Below are positions 51,454-60,558 of a DNA stretch of 64,000 nt, in pieces. The notes below the pieces were generated by a model. That model ran no database searches. It had not been told where the DNA came from and worked only from the letters and a program-made list of their open reading frames with translations. The number at the start of each line of letters is the position of its first letter. The stretch's first letter is position 1. Where the stretch lies: the NCBI RefSeq assembly GCF_005484585.1, contig NZ_CP039435.1:1364001-1428000 (forward strand), in the 5' to 3' direction. The translations under genes were made by a program, and so were the position numbers. The DNA is from Brevundimonas sp. SGAir0440. GTDB taxonomy: Bacteria; Pseudomonadota; Alphaproteobacteria; Caulobacterales; Caulobacteraceae.

Positions 51454-52421
51454 ACGCTCAGCACGATCTTGCCGATGTGCCCGCCGGCTTCCAGTTCGGC
51501 GTGCGCATCGGCCGCCTGTTCCAACGCGAAGACCGCCTGAACCGGCGGCTTCACCTTGCCAGATGCGACCCACGGCCAGGCGGTCGCCTCGACAGCCGCG
51601 GTCAGACGCGCCTTTTCGTCCGCCGGGCGGCTGCGCAGCGTCGATCCGGTCAGTGTCAACCGCTTCAGCATGATCCGCTGCAAATCCATCTCGACCTTGG
51701 GGCCTGAAAGTGAGGCGATGACCACCCAGCGCCCGCCCGCATTCAGACTGTTCAGGTTCAGGGCGGCGTAATCGCGCCCCACCATGTCCAGAACCACATC
51801 CGCGCCGCCCGCCTCGCGGATTTGCGCCTCCAGATCATCGCTCTTGGCGTCCAGGCTGATGTCCGCGCCCAGCGCCTTTGCGGCTGCGGCCTTGTCCGCC
51901 CCGCGCGAGGTGGCGATCACCCGGGCGCCGGCGGCCTTGGCCATCTGAATGGCCGTCACGCCGATGCCGCTGGTCGCCCCGTGGATCAGCAACGTCTCGC
52001 CGGCCTTCAAAGCGCCGCCCTCGAACACATTGGCGAAGACGGTGAAGACGGTTTCCGGCAGCACGGCCGCCTGCACGTAATCCAGACCCTCGGGGATCGG
52101 CAGGACATGACGCGCGTCGACCACGGCCAACTCCGCATAGCCGCCGCCGCCCAGAAGGGCGCAGACCCGGTCGCCGACCGTCCAGCGCGTGACGCCCTCC
52201 CCAACGGCCTCGATCTCGCCGGCGATTTCAAGCCCCAGAACGTCCGACGCACCGGGGGGAGGGGGGTAGGCGCCGGTGCGTTGCAGCAGGTCCGGCCGGT
52301 TCACGCCCGCCGCCCGCACCCGGATCAGCACCTGACCCGGCCTCGCCACGGGATCGGGCCGTTCGGCGATCTTCAGGGCCTCGGCCGATCCGGAACCGCC
52401 TTCGATTTCGATCACGCGCAT
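51450..52421 (-). CDS. Zinc-type NAD(P)H quinone oxidoreductase (MDR, PIG3-like)
   Basis: 323 residues from ATG 52421 (MRVIEIEGGSGSAEALKIAE). It is a medium-chain reductase: VRAAGVNRPDLLQRTGAYPP (QOR motif, no zinc Cys), VLPETVFTVFANVFEGGALK, the NADPH site LIHGATSGIGVTAIQMAKAA and LTGSTLRSRPADEKARLTAA near the end. The PIG3/QOR-type enzyme reduces quinones or enones with NADPH. Its stop shares the CTAG tetranucleotide with the convergent CVNH gene. Confidence 0.93.
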   Translation of the reverse strand: MRVIEIEGGSGSAEALKIAERPDPVARPGQVLIRVRAAGVNRPDLLQRTGAYPPPPGASDVLGLEIAGEIEAVGEGVTRWTVGDRVCALLGGGGYAELAVVDARHVLPIPEGLDYVQAAVLPETVFTVFANVFEGGALKAGETLLIHGATSGIGVTAIQMAKAAGARVIATSRGADKAAAAKALGADISLDAKSDDLEAQIREAGGADVVLDMVGRDYAALNLNSLNAGGRWVVIASLSGPKVEMDLQRIMLKRLTLTGSTLRSRPADEKARLTAAVEATAWPWVASGKVKPPVQAVFALEQAADAHAELEAGGHIGKIVLSV

Positions 52422-52509
52422 CGCACTCGCCTTGCATTCGTCCGTATCCGGGCGTTCAGATAGGGACCGTGGACCGCCTTGGCCATGACAGCGCGAAAGG
52501 AAGGCGACG

Positions 52510-52713
52510 ATGTTCGAAGATCTTGAACCCCGCCCGCAACGCGGCGAACCGCTGCGGGCCCTGTCACGCGAAGATCTGGATGTTTACGCCGTCGAGGATT
52601 TGCAGGAGCGGATCGCCGCGCTTGAGGCCGAGATCACGCGCTCGCGCGCCGCGATCGAGACGAAACGCTCCAAGAAAAACGCCGCCGACGCCCTGTTCAA
52701 CTTCGGTTCGTGA
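52510..52713 (+). CDS. DUF1192 family small protein
   Basis: 67 residues from ATG 52510. DUF1192 pattern: MFEDLEPRPQRGEPLRALSR, then VYAVEDLQERIAALEAEITR and the ending SKKNAADALFNFGS. The protein is a short helical coiled coil of unknown role. It often sits directly before rcdA (DUF1465) in alphaproteobacteria, as here. Confidence 0.9.
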   Translation: MFEDLEPRPQRGEPLRALSREDLDVYAVEDLQERIAALEAEITRSRAAIETKRSKKNAADALFNFGS

Positions 52714-52807
52714 TCGCGAATGATCCGCTGGCATGGCATGAGCGTTGCATCTTTCGTGCGAACGGCCCCGCCAGGCGCCGATTGCAGGACGGACCCGACC
52801 TTCTCTG

Positions 52808-53323
52808 ATGATCAATGCTCAAATGACCTCCGCTCCGTCCCCCGCTGACCGCAGCCGCACCGTTCGCGATTTCGCCCGGTCCGAGCTGTTCGATCGCACC
52901 TTCCGCGAAGGCATGGAACTGGTCGAGGAAACCGCTGCCTATCTGGACGGCGAGGGCCGTCGCGATTCCAAGATGCTGTCGCGCGCCGCCGCCCTGGCCT
53001 ATGCGGCCGAGAGCATGAAGCTGACCACCCGCCTGATGCAGATCGCCTCCTGGCTTCTGGTCCAGCGCGCCGTGCGCGAAGACGACATGTCGCCGGAAAC
53101 CGCCTGCGAGCCGCGCTATCGCCTGAATGAGCGCCGCATCGACGCCGAGCCGAGCCACGCCGAACTGCCGATCGCCCTGGTCGAATACCTCGTGCGGTCG
53201 GAAAAGCTGTTTGACCGCACCCTGTATCTGGATCGCCGCATGTATTCAGACGATCAGGAACAAGCCCCGGAAAACCCGGTGCTCAGCCAGATGGGCATGC
53301 TCGAGGCGGCCTTCAGGGGCTGA
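52808..53323 (+). CDS. rcdA: RcdA, regulator of CtrA degradation (DUF1465)
   Basis: 171 residues from ATG 52808; ATG 52823 (MTSAPSPADRSRTVRDFA) is an alternative. The family core RSELFDRTFREGMELVEETA, AYAAESMKLTTRLMQIASWL and LVQRAVREDDMSPETACEPR is intact. In Caulobacter RcdA joins CpdR, PopA and ClpXP to degrade CtrA at the stalked pole before S phase. Length matches (~175). The acidic C-terminal stretch (SDDQEQAPENPVLSQ) is the disordered tail. It follows DUF1192 by 94 bases. Confidence 0.93.
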   Translation: MINAQMTSAPSPADRSRTVRDFARSELFDRTFREGMELVEETAAYLDGEGRRDSKMLSRAAALAYAAESMKLTTRLMQIASWLLVQRAVREDDMSPETACEPRYRLNERRIDAEPSHAELPIALVEYLVRSEKLFDRTLYLDRRMYSDDQEQAPENPVLSQMGMLEAAFRG

Positions 53324-53332
53324 TCGCCCCCT

Positions 53333-54895
53333 TTACGGCCCGACGTCGTTGGCGTCCGCCCGGCCGTCGTCGATGGGCTTGGGCAGATTGACGCCGATGC
53401 CCAGCGCCTGCGCCAGCTTGTCGTCGCGGCCATAGACGTCCTCGCGGAACGCCACCCGGCCCTGACCGTCCACGAAGGCGGTCCAGTACAGCAGCCGCAC
53501 CGAGATCTCGCGTCCGGTGGTCACGCGCGTCGTCTCGCGCGTGTCCTGCGCCGTGTCGAACTGGGCCAGCTTGGTCGGATCGGGCGACAGCAGCAGGCGC
53601 GCGAACTCCACCGCATTCTGCACCCGCACGCAGCCGTGGCTGCGCTGACGCGTGGACAGGTTGAAGGCGGCTTTCGACGGCGTGTCGTGCAGGAAGATGG
53701 CGTAGCTGTCGCGCAGTTCGAACTTCACATAGCCCAGGGCCGAACGCGGACCGGCGCGCTGGATGACCATGCCGTCCTTCACATACATGTCGTTGGCGGC
53801 CAGATAGCCCGGCCCCTTGGGCAGGATTTCGCGGCGCGCGATGCCGGCCGGCACATACCAGGGCGGATTGGCCACGACCGAGGCGAACGGCTTTTCCAGG
53901 CTTGGCGTCTGGTTCTCGGCCGAGCCGACGACGACGCGGTTGGAGTGAACCGGCTTGCCGTCCTTCCAATAGACCATGATGGCGGCGGCGGTGTTGACCT
54001 CGATCCGCTCGGGCGCGACCTCGCGCTTCAGCCAGCGACGGCGCTCCAGGTTCAGCGCGATCTGACGCGCACGATCCTCTGCCGAGGCGCCCAGCGAGCG
54101 CTGGGTGCCCGCGCCGATCCGCCCGTCGGCGCCCAGGCCATGCCGGTTCTGGAAGCTCTGCACCGCACGTTGCAGTTCGGCGTTGTAAACCAGGCCCTGC
54201 GACTTCAGCCGTGCGCCGTCTGCGGCCGACAGGTCGCCCTCGGCCGTCAGGCGGTCGATCAGGGCGGGGATGCGACGATCGCTGTTGCCCGGCTCGATGG
54301 TCGCGCCCTGGGTGAAGCGGGGCCAGCCGCCCTGCGCCGCCAGACGGCGATAGCGGACATAGCCGGCCGACAGATTCTGATAGCCGATGTCGGTGGGCGC
54401 CAGGCCGTCGTACCATTGGCCCAGCACATTGCGGGTCAAGGCGTCGCTGAGACCGCGCGGCAGGTCCACGCGGTTCTTCTGCATTTCCCACAAATCTTCG
54501 ACGGTCTCGGGCCGCACCTTGCCCTCGGCCAGGACGCGGGCGTAGGCCAGCGCCGCCGCCGTGGTCCGCAGATCCGCGCTCGCGGGATCGGCCGCCAGTC
54601 CCACAAAGTCGAAATAGTCAGAGCCCGCCAGGCCATGGCGATTGGCGCCGGCCGCGACCGTATTCAGCGCCCGCACCCGGTCGGCGTTCCACACCGGCCG
54701 CCAGCCGTTCATTTCATAAAAGGCGCGAACATCGGCCTGCTGCGTCTCGGGCAGACGGGAAATCTGGTCGTTGAAGCTGTTGTAGAAGGCCGTCGCCTCC
54801 GGTCCGCGCTGCACGAAGACCTGCTGCGCGCGCGCCGCCGAGCCAAGGGTCATGGCCGCCGTCGCGACGCCCAGACCCAGTTGCCGTCTATTCAT
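53333..54895 (-). CDS. L,D-transpeptidase (YcbB-like) with peptidoglycan-binding domain
   Basis: 520 residues from ATG 54895; an earlier ATG adds 30 residues without signal features. A twin-arginine-like signal (NRRQLGLGVATAAMTLGSAA) precedes a scaffold domain (~30-240), a PG_binding_1 repeat (AVQSFQNRHGLGADGRIGAG) and the YkuD catalytic domain with RQRSHGCVRVQNAVEFARLL, whose Cys is the nucleophile. The enzyme makes 3-3 cross-links in peptidoglycan. Length and layout match the YcbB group rather than short ErfK types. It converges with rcdA, 9 bases apart. Confidence 0.93.
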   Translation of the reverse strand: MNRRQLGLGVATAAMTLGSAARAQQVFVQRGPEATAFYNSFNDQISRLPETQQADVRAFYEMNGWRPVWNADRVRALNTVAAGANRHGLAGSDYFDFVGLAADPASADLRTTAAALAYARVLAEGKVRPETVEDLWEMQKNRVDLPRGLSDALTRNVLGQWYDGLAPTDIGYQNLSAGYVRYRRLAAQGGWPRFTQGATIEPGNSDRRIPALIDRLTAEGDLSAADGARLKSQGLVYNAELQRAVQSFQNRHGLGADGRIGAGTQRSLGASAEDRARQIALNLERRRWLKREVAPERIEVNTAAAIMVYWKDGKPVHSNRVVVGSAENQTPSLEKPFASVVANPPWYVPAGIARREILPKGPGYLAANDMYVKDGMVIQRAGPRSALGYVKFELRDSYAIFLHDTPSKAAFNLSTRQRSHGCVRVQNAVEFARLLLSPDPTKLAQFDTAQDTRETTRVTTGREISVRLLYWTAFVDGQGRVAFREDVYGRDDKLAQALGIGVNLPKPIDDGRADANDVGP

Positions 54896-54982
54896 CGTCT
54901 TCCGCTTCTTCGATCGCTTCGGCCAGCGTGGCCGACGCCCCTGGTACCCGAACGCCCCCACATTATCGGTGTTCCGACCAAA

Positions 54983-55011
54983 CAAAAAGCGCCGGCCTTG
55001 CGACCGACGCT
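54983..55011 (-). terminator. Rho-independent terminator of rpmE
   Basis: On the minus strand AGCGTCGG (55011-55004) pairs with CCGGCGCT (54995-54988), including one G-U pair, and is followed by TTTTTGTTT. Confidence 0.75.
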
Positions 55012-55054
55012 CTTGATGTTCCGATTGCTGCGAGATGTCGCAGCCGGGACGCGC

Positions 55055-55279
55055 TTACTTCTTGATGAAGCCGGCGAACTTGTTGTTGAAGCGCGAGACG
55101 CGACCGCCGCGGTCCATCAGCTGGGCGTTGCCGCCCGTCCAGGCCGGGTGCGTCGTCGGGTCGATGTCGAGGGCCAGCTTGTCGCCTTCCTTCCCGTAGG
55201 TCGAACGGGTCTGGTAGGTGCTGCCGTCGGTCATCACCACGGTGATGAAGTGGTAGTCGGGATGGGTATCCGCCTTCAT
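55055..55279 (-). CDS. rpmE: Large-subunit ribosomal protein bL31, cysteine-free form
   Basis: 74 residues from ATG 55279 ([20 protein letters not shown]). The bL31 pattern is clear ([30 protein letters not shown]), but no cysteine is present, so it lacks the zinc ribbon. The protein bridges the two ribosomal subunits. A terminator follows it. It is divergent from the ABC exporter gene, 134 bases away. Confidence 0.95.
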   Translation of the reverse strand: MKADTHPDYHFITVVMTDGSTYQTRSTYGKEGDKLALDIDPTTHPAWTGGNAQLMDRGGRVSRFNNKFAGFIKK

Positions 55280-55413
55280 GGTCGTCGTCCGGTCTCTGCG
55301 CGGTGACGATGCCGACCGTCCGTGCGCGTGAAATGAGAAACCCGCCAGAAAGCCGGCGGGAATGAGGGGCGGCGTTTACACCGGGGGGCGTTCCGGGGCA
55401 AGAGGCGGGCGAA

Positions 55414-57282
55414 ATGACCGATCAAGCCGCCGCCTCCGCCTCATCCGCCAACCGCGCCTCGGGCATGGCGTCGCTGGAAGGACGGCCCAGCGCGGGCGCC
55501 CTTCTGGCCGAACAGATGTCCGAAGCGGGCGCCAAGCGCGCCAAACGTCGGGACATCCGCCCGCTGGCGCGACTGATTCCCTTCGCCATGCGCCACAAGG
55601 GTCATGCCCTGATGGCGGTCTTCTGGCTGCTGTTGTCCACCGCCGCCTCGCTGGGCCTGACCGCCCTGGCGCGCGGCGCCATCGACCATGGATTCGAGGC
55701 CGGCGGCGCCAATCTGAACATCTGGTTCCTGCTGCTGGGCGCCAACGCCCTGTTCCTGGGGCTGGCGACCGCCGCCCGCTACTATTTCGTCACCCGCACG
55801 GGCGAGCGCGTCATCGCCGATGTGCGAAAGGGCTTGTTCGGCCGCATCCTGACGCTCGACCCCTCCTTCTACGCCCATATGCGCACCGGCGAAGTGCTGT
55901 CGCGCCTGACCACGGACATCGCCCTGGTCGAGACGTTGATGACGACGTCGATTTCTTATGCGCTGCGCAACTTCCTGACCCTGATCGGCGGCGTGGCCCT
56001 GCTGTTCTTCGTCAGCCCCAAACTGACCGGCTTCGTCCTGCTGATCGTGCCCTTCCTCCTGGGGCCGATCTTCATCTTCGGCCGCAAGGTGCGCAAACTG
56101 ACCGTCGCGTCTCAGGACCGCTTCGCCAACGCCGTCGGCTTCGCCGGCGAAAGCGTGGACGCCATCGAGACGGTCCAGGCCTTCGGCCGCGAACAGAGCG
56201 CCATCACCCGCTTCGGCGCGGCGGTCGAGGACGCGTTCAACGCCTCCCTGACCCGGATGCAGGCCCGCGCCTGGATGACCGCCCTGATCATCGTCGTCAT
56301 GTTCGGCGGCGTGACCCTGGTGCTGTGGCTGGGCGCTCAGGACGTGGTGAAGGGCGCCATGACGCCCGGCGCCCTGCTTCAGTTCGTCCTTCTGTCGGTC
56401 TTCGCCGCGGGCGCCGTGGGCGCGCTCGGCGAAAGCTGGGGCGACGTGCAAAAGGCCGCCGGCGCCATGGAGCGGATCGAGGAGCTGATGCGCGCCGTCG
56501 CCGGCATCGCCCCGCCGCCGCAGCCCACGGCCCTGCCGACGCCCCCGCGCGGCGAGGTGTCGATGTCGGCCGTCGGTTTCGCCTATCCGGGCCGCCCGGA
56601 TCTGCCGGCCCTGAAGGGCTTCAGCCTGACCGTACGCCCCGGCGAGACGGTCGCCCTGGTCGGCCCGTCCGGCGCCGGCAAGTCCACGGTCTTCCGCCTG
56701 CTGCTGCGCTTCTATGATCCGCAGACGGGCATGGTTTCGGTCGACGGCGTGGATGTGCGCCAGGCCGATCCCGTCGCCGTGCGCGACCGCTTCGCCTGGG
56801 TGTCGCAGGAAACGCCGCTGTTCTCGGGCTCGGCCTTGGAGAACATCCGCTTCGGCCGCGAGAACACCACCCTGGAAGAGGCCCGCGCCGTCGCCGAAAA
56901 GGCCCAGGCGCTCGGCTTCATCGACGCCCTGCCGGAAGGGTTCGATACCCCGCTCGGCGAGCGCGGCAAGAGTCTGTCGGGCGGCCAGCGCCAGCGCCTG
57001 GCCATCGCCCGCGCCCTGGTCCGCGACGCCCCCATCCTGCTGCTCGACGAGGCCACCAGCGCGCTGGACGCCGAAAGCGAGCGCCTGGTCCAGGTCGCCC
57101 TCGATCAGGCGATGGAGGAGCGCACCACCCTGGTTATCGCCCACCGCCTCGCCACTGTCCTGCGCGCCGACCGCATCGTCGTCATGGACGACGGCCGCGT
57201 GGTCGAAGAGGGCACCCACGAGCAACTCGTCGCCCAGGGCGGCCTCTACGCCCGCCTCGCCGAGCTTCAGTTCCGCAACTAG
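55414..57282 (+). CDS. ABC exporter, fused membrane and ATPase domains (subfamily B)
   Basis: 622 residues from ATG 55414. The six-helix exporter domain starts near residue 60 (ALMAVFWLLLSTAASLGLTA). The ATPase domain from about 380 carries Walker A GPSGAGKST, signature SLSGGQRQRLAIARAL, Walker B ILLLDEATSALDAES and H-loop VIAHRLATVL. It is MsbA-like, but lipid A transport is only one option. An Ala-rich N-terminus of ~50 residues precedes the first helix. Its TAG stop overlaps the stop of the convergent glpQ-like gene. Confidence 0.94.
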   Translation: MTDQAAASASSANRASGMASLEGRPSAGALLAEQMSEAGAKRAKRRDIRPLARLIPFAMRHKGHALMAVFWLLLSTAASLGLTALARGAIDHGFEAGGANLNIWFLLLGANALFLGLATAARYYFVTRTGERVIADVRKGLFGRILTLDPSFYAHMRTGEVLSRLTTDIALVETLMTTSISYALRNFLTLIGGVALLFFVSPKLTGFVLLIVPFLLGPIFIFGRKVRKLTVASQDRFANAVGFAGESVDAIETVQAFGREQSAITRFGAAVEDAFNASLTRMQARAWMTALIIVVMFGGVTLVLWLGAQDVVKGAMTPGALLQFVLLSVFAAGAVGALGESWGDVQKAAGAMERIEELMRAVAGIAPPPQPTALPTPPRGEVSMSAVGFAYPGRPDLPALKGFSLTVRPGETVALVGPSGAGKSTVFRLLLRFYDPQTGMVSVDGVDVRQADPVAVRDRFAWVSQETPLFSGSALENIRFGRENTTLEEARAVAEKAQALGFIDALPEGFDTPLGERGKSLSGGQRQRLAIARALVRDAPILLLDEATSALDAESERLVQVALDQAMEERTTLVIAHRLATVLRADRIVVMDDGRVVEEGTHEQLVAQGGLYARLAELQFRN

Positions 57283-58310
57283 GGCGCCGTGGTTCGCGCC
57301 AGGGCCGGGAAGTCGCTGAACAGCGCATCGACCCCGGCCTCGGCGAAGGCTGCGGCATAGCCGGTCATGTCGCCGTGCCCGGCCGGATCGTCGCCGCTGC
57401 GTCGCTCGACAGGCAGGAAGGCGTTCTCGGCCCGCAGGGTCCAGATCACGACTTTGAGGCCCGCCGCATGGGCGTCGGCGACCAGGGGGCTCGGCGCGGT
57501 CGTGCGACCTTCGGCGTCGCGCGGCAGAACCAGGGTCATCTCCGGAGCGACCCAGTCGGCATAGGTCGCGATCGTCTTCAGTCCGTCGGGCGTGATCATC
57601 TGCGCATAGGTCACGTCCGCCCGGTCCGCCGGTCCGCCCTTGGCCGCCACGAGTTGAGCCAGCGGCGCATCGATCCGCCTCGCCAACCGCTCCAGCGGCC
57701 CGACCTCGAAACACTGAATGATGATCGGGGCGTCGGCGCCCGTCAGGCCCAGCCGCTCCAGTTCCGCAACGAAGCCGTCCTCCATTGGCAAACCGATCGC
57801 GGCGAAATAGGTCGGGTGTTTCAACTCCGGCGCCACGGCGATCGTCCGCCCGGTCCGCGCCGAGGCCTCGCGCGCGATGGCGACGACCTCGTCGAAGGTC
57901 AGGATCGGCTGCTGACCGTCATAGGCGGCGCTGTTCGGTCGAAACGCGGGCAGCCGCTCCCTGGCCCTCAGCGTCTTCAACTCGGCCCTGGTAAAGTCTT
58001 CGGTGAACCAGCCGGTGGTCTCGACGCCGTCGATGGTCTTGGTCGTCCGACGGCCCGCGAACTCGGGCCGGTCGCCCACGTCCGTCGTGCCGCCGATCTC
58101 GTTCTCATGCCGATCGACGAAGACGCCGTCCCTGGTCAGCACCAGATCCGGCTCGATCACGTCTGCGCCCTGTTCGATCGCCAGCACATAGGCCGCGCGC
58201 GTATGCTCCGGCCGTTCGCCGGACGCGCCGCGATGAGCGATGATCAGGGGCTGAGCCAAGGCTGGCGTTCCGGTCAGAAGGACGAGGCCGCACAGGATGA
58301 AACGGATCAT
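57279..58310 (-). CDS. Glycerophosphodiester phosphodiesterase (GlpQ type)
   Basis: 343 residues from ATG 58310. A Sec signal (MIRFILCGLVLLTGTPALAQ) leads to the GDPD barrel: LIIAHRGASGERPEHTRAAY, ADVIEPDLVLTRDGVFVDRH, and VIWTLRAENAFLPVE near the end. The catalytic His pair and Glu/Asp ligands are present, with a long GlpQ-type insertion. It releases glycerol-3-phosphate from deacylated phospholipids in the periplasm. Phosphate regulation is plausible, but no clear Pho box precedes it. Confidence 0.93.
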   Translation of the reverse strand: MIRFILCGLVLLTGTPALAQPLIIAHRGASGERPEHTRAAYVLAIEQGADVIEPDLVLTRDGVFVDRHENEIGGTTDVGDRPEFAGRRTTKTIDGVETTGWFTEDFTRAELKTLRARERLPAFRPNSAAYDGQQPILTFDEVVAIAREASARTGRTIAVAPELKHPTYFAAIGLPMEDGFVAELERLGLTGADAPIIIQCFEVGPLERLARRIDAPLAQLVAAKGGPADRADVTYAQMITPDGLKTIATYADWVAPEMTLVLPRDAEGRTTAPSPLVADAHAAGLKVVIWTLRAENAFLPVERRSGDDPAGHGDMTGYAAAFAEAGVDALFSDFPALARTTAP

Positions 58311-58350
58311 CCGCCTTGGATAGGGCAGGGGCGCGTCGCCCCTATGACAA

Positions 58351-59154
58351 TCAGCCCTGCAGAACCTTGCGCAGGTGCGGATGCAGTTCGGTGTTCGACG
58401 CCAGGATCGACTTGCCCGTCTTCGGGTCGCCGTCGTCTTCGATGGTCGTGACGCGGCCGCCGGCCTCGGTGACGAACAGGATGCCCGCCGCCACGTCCCA
58501 GGGCTTCAGATTGCGCTCATAATAGGCGTCATAGCGACCGGCCGCGACCCAGGCGAAGTCCAGGGCGGCCGAGCCCAGGCGGCGGATGCCGGCGACTCGC
58601 TGTCCCACGGCGTGCAGGTCCTTGATCGACTGGGCGTGACCCGACTTGCCGATGAAGGGCAGGCCGGTGGCGATCAGGCTTTCGGACAGATCACGACGGC
58701 CGGCGACGCGGATGCGCTGGTCGTTCAGATAGCAGCCCTTGCCCTTTTCGGCCCAGAACAGCTCGTTCATGACCGGGTTGTAGGTCACGCCGGCGACGAT
58801 CTCGCTCGACCCGTCCGGCGCGCGGCGCTCCAGCCCCACCGTGATGGCGAAGTGAGGCATGGCGTGCATGAAGTTGGTGGTGCCGTCGATCGGATCGACG
58901 ATCCAGGTGTGGGACTTGTCCGTCCCCTCGATCATGCCGCGTTCCTCGCCCAGGAAGCCATAGCCGGGGCGGGCCTTCATCAGCAGTTCGTAGAGCGTGT
59001 CCTCGGCCTTCAGGTCGGCGGCCGTGACGAAGTCGCCGGGGCCCTTTCTCGACACCTGAAGCTGGGAGACTTCGCCGAAGTCGCGCAGCATCGGGCGGGC
59101 GGTCTTGCGCACCGCATCGGTCATGACTTGGAGCAGGGCGGAGGCGAGGGCCAT
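58351..59154 (-). CDS. suhB: Inositol monophosphatase family protein (SuhB-like)
   Basis: 267 residues from ATG 59154. The metal site is complete: GFLGEERG, WIVDPIDGTTNFMHAMP, and the C-terminal AGRYDAYYERNLKPWDVAAG. SuhB hydrolyses inositol-1-phosphate and binds NusA/RNA polymerase during rRNA transcription in E. coli. Linkage upstream to efp fits a translation context but is 104 bases distant. Other IMPase-fold phosphatases (CysQ, HisN) lack this overall match. Confidence 0.88.
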   Translation of the reverse strand: MALASALLQVMTDAVRKTARPMLRDFGEVSQLQVSRKGPGDFVTAADLKAEDTLYELLMKARPGYGFLGEERGMIEGTDKSHTWIVDPIDGTTNFMHAMPHFAITVGLERRAPDGSSEIVAGVTYNPVMNELFWAEKGKGCYLNDQRIRVAGRRDLSESLIATGLPFIGKSGHAQSIKDLHAVGQRVAGIRRLGSAALDFAWVAAGRYDAYYERNLKPWDVAAGILFVTEAGGRVTTIEDDGDPKTGKSILASNTELHPHLRKVLQG

Positions 59155-59212
59155 CGAGGAATCTCCTGGTCCGAAAGTCCTTCAAAGCCGCAGCCGGACA
59201 GTCGGAGAAGTT

Positions 59213-59242
59213 CAGAAAGGAACGGCCCCGAAAGGGGCCGCT
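59213..59242 (-). terminator. Likely intrinsic terminator of efp
   Basis: CGGCCCC (59223-59229) pairs with GGGGCCG (59234-59240) across a 4-base loop, and on the minus strand TTCCTTTCT follows. The T tract is interrupted, so strength is moderate. Confidence 0.6.
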
Positions 59243-59258
59243 TTGGCATGGTGGTCTG

Positions 59259-59825
59259 TTAGTCCGCGCGGCGGACGTATTCGCCGCTGGTAGTGTCGAC
59301 GACGATACGCTCGCCGGCCGACATATAGGGCGGGATCATGATGCGCACGCCGTTCGACGCCAGCGCGGGCTTGTAGGACGACGAGGCGGTCTGGCCCTTC
59401 ACGGTCGGCTCGGTCTCGGCGACTTCCAGCACGACCTGATCGGGCAGTTCCAGGCCGATCGGACGCTCTTCGTGCATCTCGATGACGACCCTCATGCCTT
59501 CTTGCAGATAGGGGATACGCTCTTCGCCGACCCAGTCCTTTTGCAGTTCGATCTGCTCGTAGGTGGCGTCGTCCATGAAGACCAGGCTGTCGCCGTTGTC
59601 GAACAGATAGGAAAAGTCCTTCTGTTCCAGCGTCACGCGCTCGACCTTGTCTTCCGACCGGAAGCGTTCGTTCAGCTTGTTGCCGGTTTCCAGGTTCTTG
59701 GCCTCGACGTTGGCGAAGGCGCCGCCCTTGCCGGGCTTGACGTGGCTGGCCTTGGTGACGACCCACAGGCCGCCATTGTGCTGCAGGACCATGCCGGGCT
59801 TGATGGTGTTGCCGTTGATCTTCAT
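59259..59825 (-). CDS. efp: Translation elongation factor P
   Basis: 188 residues from ATG 59825 ([20 protein letters not shown]). Three beta-barrel domains are evident; the modifiable Lys lies in the loop [13 protein letters not shown], and the tail [20 protein letters not shown] and [18 protein letters not shown] is classic. EF-P relieves ribosome stalling at polyproline. Its upstream neighbours in many genomes include suhB, as here downstream. Confidence 0.97.
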   Translation of the reverse strand: MKINGNTIKPGMVLQHNGGLWVVTKASHVKPGKGGAFANVEAKNLETGNKLNERFRSEDKVERVTLEQKDFSYLFDNGDSLVFMDDATYEQIELQKDWVGEERIPYLQEGMRVVIEMHEERPIGLELPDQVVLEVAETEPTVKGQTASSSYKPALASNGVRIMIPPYMSAGERIVVDTTSGEYVRRAD

Positions 59826-59928
59826 GGGGTCACATCGGAAATGGGGTTGCGCCCTCGCACCGTTCGGGGCGAGGCGAATAGGGCGCGATCCCTAGAGGAA
59901 GCCCCGATAAAGGGCAAGGCGACGCAAC

Positions 59929-60489
59929 CTAATGCAGGGTGCGCCCGCCCGAAGCGTCATCGGCCTTGCGATGCAGGAAGTTTCCGAACCGCACGCCCGA
60001 CCCCAGCGGCGCCGCCATCTTGCCGGCCCCTTCGTCCAGCTTGCGCGCTTCGTGTGCGAAGGCGGCGGCCAGACCCGCCGACGACATGGCGGCGATCACC
60101 TGGCGCGCCATCGACGACGGACGCAGCCCCAGCCAGACGGCGTTCACCGTCTGGGCCGCCAGCCACAGGCCCATGGCGCGGGTGCGTTCGGGCCGCGACG
60201 GCGCATTCCACACCCGCACCGCGGACAGGGTGGTGGCGGAAAACACGGCGGGCAGGATCAGGCTGAAGGCGCCCCGCGGCTTCTCGGTGATCGGCAGATC
60301 CTTCTTGCGGACCTGTTTCAGATTGCGCTTGGGCGTCAGGGCCCCCGAGGCGATGGTGTGGGCCAAAAGCGCAAAGCCGACGGTCAGGGCGATCCCGGCG
60401 ACCACATGGCCGGCGCTGCGGCCCTCGCTGTTCAGCAAGTCCACGGCGGCGTCGCGCACGTCGTCGATGGCGTCGTCGATATCGGTCAT
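59929..60489 (-). CDS. Small multi-helix membrane protein, possibly TspO/MBR-like
   Basis: 186 residues from ATG 60489. About four hydrophobic segments follow a charged N-terminus: AGHVVAGIALTVGFALLAHT, AFSLILPAVFSATTLSAVRV, GLWLAAQTVNAVWLGLRPSS and QVIAAMSSAGLAAAFAHEAR. The WNAPSRPERTRAMGLWLAAQ and NAVWLGLRP stretches vaguely recall TspO, but the match is weak, so I give no firm family. It lies between efp and bfr, 69 bases from bfr, all in one direction. Confidence 0.5.
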   Translation of the reverse strand: MTDIDDAIDDVRDAAVDLLNSEGRSAGHVVAGIALTVGFALLAHTIASGALTPKRNLKQVRKKDLPITEKPRGAFSLILPAVFSATTLSAVRVWNAPSRPERTRAMGLWLAAQTVNAVWLGLRPSSMARQVIAAMSSAGLAAAFAHEARKLDEGAGKMAAPLGSGVRFGNFLHRKADDASGGRTLH

Positions 60490-60558
60490 GGTCCGCTCCA
60501 GCTTGGCCCTGACAGGCTAATGGCCGGAGCGGATTGGAGTTCCGTCAGAAGGCAGAGC

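Noticed and set aside
55441..57714. 757-residue minus-strand open frame across the ABC exporter and glpQ-like gene
   Set aside because: It is low-complexity Gly/Gln/His/Asp sequence, antisense to a protein with full ABC motifs, and has no recognisable domain.
58326..58345. GC hairpin between the suhB-like and glpQ-like genes as a terminator
   Set aside because: The inverted repeat AGGGGCG/CGCCCCT is real, but no T run follows on the minus strand.
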